Below, in pieces: positions 6,217-9,794 of a stretch of DNA of 9,794 nt. Positions within the stretch are counted from its first letter, which is position 1. Every line of letters starts with the position of its first letter. The DNA lies in the NCBI GenBank assembly GCA_937874965.1, contig CALNCD010000172.1:1-9794 (forward strand), in the 5' to 3' direction. The notes beneath the pieces are model-generated. The model saw only the letters and a list, made by a program, of their open reading frames with translations. It was not told the origin of the DNA and ran no database searches. Origin of the DNA: an uncultured Erysipelotrichaceae bacterium. Lineage in GTDB: Bacteria > Bacillota_I > Bacilli_A > Erysipelotrichales > Erysipelotrichaceae. The position numbers and the translations under genes are program-made.

Positions 6217-8507
6217 GTGATTATCAGCAATTAGAACTGGATGTCATCAAGGAGAAGATTGCTGGGTTTGCTGCATTTTCATTGGGAAAAGAAACTGTCA
6301 TGGCCATGACCCCCAATTTTTCAAAACTTACCGTCGAACGGGATCTTCAACGGGTGAAGCAAGCGTTAGGCGTTGTCGTGTTCAATGGCGGATTTTCGTT
6401 TTCAGGCATGAAGGATCTGAGACAGCCGTTAAGCAAAGCGGATAAGCAGGCCATCCTTTCTGTTCAGGAAATCGTTGATATCGGGCTATTCATCCGCGGT
6501 ACTTTATTGATTCAATCTGAACTTCTGAAGCTGGAAGTTCCTCATGATTCTCTGGATGACCTGATTGAGAGTCTTGAGAGTGACATGAATCTGGCTGTTC
6601 AGATTGAACGTTGCTTTTCTCCCAATTATGAAGTGCTCGACAGTGCTTCTTCTTTATTGTCTTCATTGCGCCGGCAGCTGCGCGAGATGGATCAGCGGGT
6701 TTCAGTTCAGATGCAGAAGTTCCTCGAAGCGAATAAGGAAAGTCTTTCCCAGCAGGCGACAACTCAGCGTCATCAGCGGAATGTCGTGATGGTCAAGCCA
6801 TCCGAGAAAAATAAAATAAGCGGTATGGTTCATGGTGCATCTTCAAGCGGGCAAACCATCTATATAGAACCAGACTTCATGATTCGTCTCAATAATGAAC
6901 AACAGGCTCTGCAGCAAGCCATTGATGACGAAATTGAGCGCATCTGCATCGAACTGAGTGCGAGAATTTCTCAAGTTGCCTTTCAGTTATCAGCCAACCT
7001 AGAGACTGCCGCCTTGCTGGATTCGATTTTTGCGAAAGCAAAATGGGGATTTTCAAGGGATGGTGTCGTTGCAGAACTAAGTGATGATAGCCTGGAACTG
7101 GTTAAGGCCCGCCATCCCCTGATTGACCCGAAAACTGTAGTGGCAAATTCCTATCACCTCGTGCCGCCTTATCGGATGATTATAATTACCGGTCCAAATA
7201 CCGGCGGGAAAAGTGTAGCCCTGAAAACAATGGGGCTTTTTACGCTCTTGACGCTTTGCGGCTGCCCGGTGATTGCTGAAAAGGCCACTGTGATGATGGT
7301 TGATCACGTTTTCGTTGATATCGGTGATCAGCAATCCATTACTCAATCCTTATCGACATTCTCCGGTCATCTGTCCCAGATTTCTAGAATTACAGCGCAG
7401 GCAACTTCGAAATCCCTGGTTCTTTTAGATGAACTTGGCGGGGGAACTGATCCGCAAGAAGGGGAGAGCCTGGCTATCGCAATTCTTGATTATCTGCGGC
7501 AGAAACGCAGTTATGTCATCGCAACAACGCATTACTCTGCGTTGAAATCATATGCGTCAAAGCACGCTGAAATTCTCTCCGCATCTGTTGGTTTTGATAT
7601 TGAAACGCTTAAGCCGACCTATCGCTATTTGGAAAACCTGACAGGCTCTTCGTATGCGTTTGAGATTGCAGCGAAACTGAACGTAGATACATCGATTATC
7701 GAAGCGGCAAAGACAATTAAGGAAGAGAATCGCAGCGAACAAGACCGTCTGATTCAAACGTTGGAACAGCAGAAAACCCTGCTGAATCAAGAGCTTGAGG
7801 ACGCGGAGATATTGAAACAGACGCTGGATGAACAGCGCATGCAGTTTGAGCGTGAACGCCGGCAGTTCCAGGATAGTCTTGAGAAACAGCGGGAAACTGT
7901 TGCAAGCGAAGGCAGAGCGTACCTTGAAAAAATGGAGCTGGAAGTGAAGAATATTCTTGAAACCTTGAAGCAAGCCCATAAACCGCATGAAATTCAGCAG
8001 CAAATGACGCGTTTCAATGCCTTGGAACCTGAAATCATGGATACGCGGACCATTGATGAAAGCCTGCAAGTCGGTGACAGTGTTCGCATCCTGAAATCAC
8101 AGCAGATCGGCACCATTGAAAGCATTGAAAAGAACAAGGCCAGTGTCCATGTCGGGAATCTCTCCGTAAAAGTCAATCTGAAAGAACTTCAGAAAGTCAG
8201 TAAGCCAAAGTCGAAAAAAGCAAAGGTCCGATCTTTTTCAGTGACTGCGTTGTCTAAACCGAAACTGGAGTGCAATGTCATCGGCATGCATGTCGAGGAA
8301 GCGCTGCAAACAGTTGCTAAATATCTGGATGACTGCGTGATTCATCACCTTAACCAGGTGCGGATTGTTCATGGTCATGGTACAGGTGCGCTTCGGACGG
8401 CCATTCATGATCAGCTGCGTCACAATAAAAACGTCAAGAGTTTCCGCCTAGGCGGACAGGGTGAAGGAGGTGTAGGAGCCACAGTCGTGACTTTGAACGA
8501 TGAATGA
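6213..8507 (+). CDS. mutS2: MutS2 ATPase with C-terminal Smr domain
   Basis: MutS-family ATPase lacking the mismatch-recognition domain. Relatives are implicated in suppressing homologous recombination and, in Bacillus, in splitting collided ribosomes. The 764 residues are near the usual 780. A helical core precedes the ATPase domain: Walker A GPNTGGKS 327-334, DIGDQQSITQSLSTFSGH from 369, Walker B ending in Asp406-Glu407 within LDELGGGTDP, and His440 in TTHYS. A long charged coiled coil spans about 495-590. A small beta domain (617-660, VGDSVRIL) and a basic linker (KPKSKKAKVR) follow. The Smr domain (about 684-764) keeps HGHGTG 720-725 and GGVG 752-755. The family LDLR-G motif reads CNVIG (687-691), so the Asp and Arg tied to Smr nuclease activity are Asn688 and Ile690. 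The start overlaps cvpA by four bases with only a weak AAGCAGG upstream, so translation is probably coupled. Confidence 0.95.
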   Translation: MSDYQQLELDVIKEKIAGFAAFSLGKETVMAMTPNFSKLTVERDLQRVKQALGVVVFNGGFSFSGMKDLRQPLSKADKQAILSVQEIVDIGLFIRGTLLIQSELLKLEVPHDSLDDLIESLESDMNLAVQIERCFSPNYEVLDSASSLLSSLRRQLREMDQRVSVQMQKFLEANKESLSQQATTQRHQRNVVMVKPSEKNKISGMVHGASSSGQTIYIEPDFMIRLNNEQQALQQAIDDEIERICIELSARISQVAFQLSANLETAALLDSIFAKAKWGFSRDGVVAELSDDSLELVKARHPLIDPKTVVANSYHLVPPYRMIIITGPNTGGKSVALKTMGLFTLLTLCGCPVIAEKATVMMVDHVFVDIGDQQSITQSLSTFSGHLSQISRITAQATSKSLVLLDELGGGTDPQEGESLAIAILDYLRQKRSYVIATTHYSALKSYASKHAEILSASVGFDIETLKPTYRYLENLTGSSYAFEIAAKLNVDTSIIEAAKTIKEENRSEQDRLIQTLEQQKTLLNQELEDAEILKQTLDEQRMQFERERRQFQDSLEKQRETVASEGRAYLEKMELEVKNILETLKQAHKPHEIQQQMTRFNALEPEIMDTRTIDESLQVGDSVRILKSQQIGTIESIEKNKASVHVGNLSVKVNLKELQKVSKPKSKKAKVRSFSVTALSKPKLECNVIGMHVEEALQTVAKYLDDCVIHHLNQVRIVHGHGTGALRTAIHDQLRHNKNVKSFRLGGQGEGGVGATVVTLNDE

Positions 8508-9794
8508 GAATGTACAGAATAAACTGAAGCTGCTTCCTAATGAACCTGGTTGTTACTTGATGAAAGACAAGCAAGGAACCATTATCTATGTGGGGAAGGC
8601 AAAGAACCTTAACAATCGGGTGCATTCTTATTTTAGAGGTGCTCATGATTATAAAACAACAAAGCTTGTCAGCAATATTCATGATTTTGAAACGATTGTA
8701 ACAAAGACAGAAAAAGAATCCCTGATTCTGGAAATTAATCTGATTAAAAAGCATCGTCCTCGCTACAACATCATGTTCATGGATGATAAGAGCTACCCGT
8801 ACTTGAAGCTGACCAAGGAGGCCTATCCCGTTCTTGTGGTTTCACGTGATAAAAAGCACTCGTCCAAGGCTGATTATTTTGGGCCATATACTGATGTCGG
8901 AGCAGCCCGTGCCATGGCAGAACTGTTGAATGATCTCTATCCGATTCGGAAATGCAAGACGATCCCTAAGAAAGTATGTCTGTACTATCATCTTAAGCAA
9001 TGTCTAGGTCCGTGTGAATTCCAGGTGGATGACAGTGTTTATCCTGAAATGCGTAAGGAAATTGTCAAGGTTTTGCGCGGTGATGTCAGTGATCTTTTGA
9101 AACGGCTTGAAGGTGATATGAATCGTGCCAGTGAAGCATTGCGCTTTGAACTGGCCAGTAAATACCGGGATCAGATCAACGCGCTTAATCATATCGCAGA
9201 CCGCCAGCAGGTGCAGTTCAAAGGCAAACAGTCCTTTGACTTATTTCATTATGCGATCTATCAGGGCTATATCGGGATCATCGGTTTCTTTGTCCGCGAG
9301 GGTCGCCTTCTGGAGCGTGAGATGAATGTCAGTCCATGCGTGGACGAACCGCTGGATGTCTTGGAGAGTTATATCATGCAGTATTATCAAAACCAGCCTA
9401 TTCCTTCCAAAATCTTTGTTCCGGAAGGAATGGATATTGAATTAATGGCTTCAGTTCTGGAAAGCGATGTTCTGATTCCGGTTAAGGGTGAAAAGAAAAA
9501 ACTCCTGGATCTGGCCGGGCACAATGCGCATAAGATTGTCAGTGATAAATTTGATCTGATGAAATTGGATCAGCATAATACGGACCAGGCGATGGGGCAG
9601 CTCAGGGAATTATTGAAACTGGAGAATCTGTACCGCATTGAACTGTTTGATAATTCTCACATCTCCGGGTCCTTTGCAGTTGCCGGATGTGTCGTCTTTG
9701 ATGAGGGACGCCCGAATAAGAATCTGTATCGGCGCTATCGATTGCATCAAGGCAATAATGAGCAGCAATCCGCCGGAAATAAAATAGCCTACTT
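8500..9794 (+). CDS. uvrC: Excinuclease ABC subunit C, 3' end outside window
   Basis: Dual-incision nuclease of nucleotide excision repair, acting with UvrA and UvrB. The visible 431 codons cover about 70 percent of the protein. The N-terminal GIY-YIG nuclease has GCYLMKD at 17-23 and IYVGKAKNL with NNRV at 28-40. TEKESLILE at about 72-80 carries the family glutamate, before KKHRPRYNI. Four cysteines, Cys152, Cys160, Cys168 and Cys172 (spacing C-x7-C-x7-C-x3-C), match the iron-sulfur ligand region of UvrC. The UVR domain that binds UvrB lies at about 195-228 (LRFELASKYRDQI). The RNase H-like 5'-incision domain begins near 379, with first catalytic Asp384 in FDNSH. ATG 8500 is in frame and gives MNENVQNKLKLLPNEPG. 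It overlaps mutS2 by eight bases with no binding site close by, implying coupling. The segment after YRRYRLHQG near the window end matches the family less well than expected. Confidence 0.95.
   Translation, partial: MNENVQNKLKLLPNEPGCYLMKDKQGTIIYVGKAKNLNNRVHSYFRGAHDYKTTKLVSNIHDFETIVTKTEKESLILEINLIKKHRPRYNIMFMDDKSYPYLKLTKEAYPVLVVSRDKKHSSKADYFGPYTDVGAARAMAELLNDLYPIRKCKTIPKKVCLYYHLKQCLGPCEFQVDDSVYPEMRKEIVKVLRGDVSDLLKRLEGDMNRASEALRFELASKYRDQINALNHIADRQQVQFKGKQSFDLFHYAIYQGYIGIIGFFVREGRLLEREMNVSPCVDEPLDVLESYIMQYYQNQPIPSKIFVPEGMDIELMASVLESDVLIPVKGEKKKLLDLAGHNAHKIVSDKFDLMKLDQHNTDQAMGQLRELLKLENLYRIELFDNSHISGSFAVAGCVVFDEGRPNKNLYRRYRLHQGNNEQQSAGNKIAY

Noticed and set aside
7557..8069. Long antisense open frame (170 codons) opposite the mutS2 coiled coil.
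   Set aside because: Shadow of biased codon use in a charged coiled-coil region; no start signal or recognisable domain.
8464..8472. AAGGAGGTG near the end of mutS2 as ribosome binding site for uvrC.
   Set aside because: It is 27 bases from the uvrC ATG, too far to act, and it encodes the conserved EGGV of the Smr domain.

Overview
The window is a chromosomal housekeeping segment from a low-to-mid-GC Firmicutes-type bacterium. Overlapping gene starts, AGGAGG-type ribosome binding sites, an RNase HIII gene, MutS2 and an lspA-rluD pair all fit that group. Protein flavour suggests the Erysipelotrichia or close relatives, but this is an impression from sequence style only. I see no mobile elements, tRNA or rRNA genes, CRISPR arrays or phage genes. 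Coding density is very high and no gene-free stretch exceeds 90 bases.

Left part (1-1819): the 3' portion of an ABC exporter half-transporter gene enters from outside the window. It ends in a textbook intrinsic terminator whose loop contains the stop codon. Middle left (1832-4586): a promoter with an extended -10 drives a tightly packed operon of lspA (signal peptidase II), an RluA/RluD-type pseudouridine synthase, a rhomboid intramembrane serine protease and a dCMP deaminase (comEB-like). Spacings are a 29-base overlap, an 8-base gap and a 1-base TGATG overlap. A long hairpin at 4534-4586 separates this operon from the convergent rnhC gene and probably terminates transcription from both sides.

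Right part (4608-9794): rnhC (RNase HIII, minus strand) is divergent from a cvpA-mutS2-uvrC operon. The 79-base divergent region carries a symmetric ATTATATAAT box that reads as a perfect -10 on both strands. The genes of the right-hand operon overlap (ATGA for cvpA/mutS2, 8 bases for mutS2/uvrC). RNase HIII removes RNA-DNA hybrids, UvrC performs nucleotide excision incision, and MutS2 is a recombination or ribosome-rescue ATPase, so this is a genome-maintenance cluster. The order resembles the rnhC / zapA-cvpA-polX-mutS2 region of Bacillus, but with zapA and polX absent.

Nothing here looks like a new multi-gene system. The points most worth a second look are an apparent 14-residue in-frame deletion just before the catalytic motif of the pseudouridine synthase, a degenerate LDxR motif in the MutS2 Smr domain, and a likely leaderless rnhC transcript from a bidirectional promoter.
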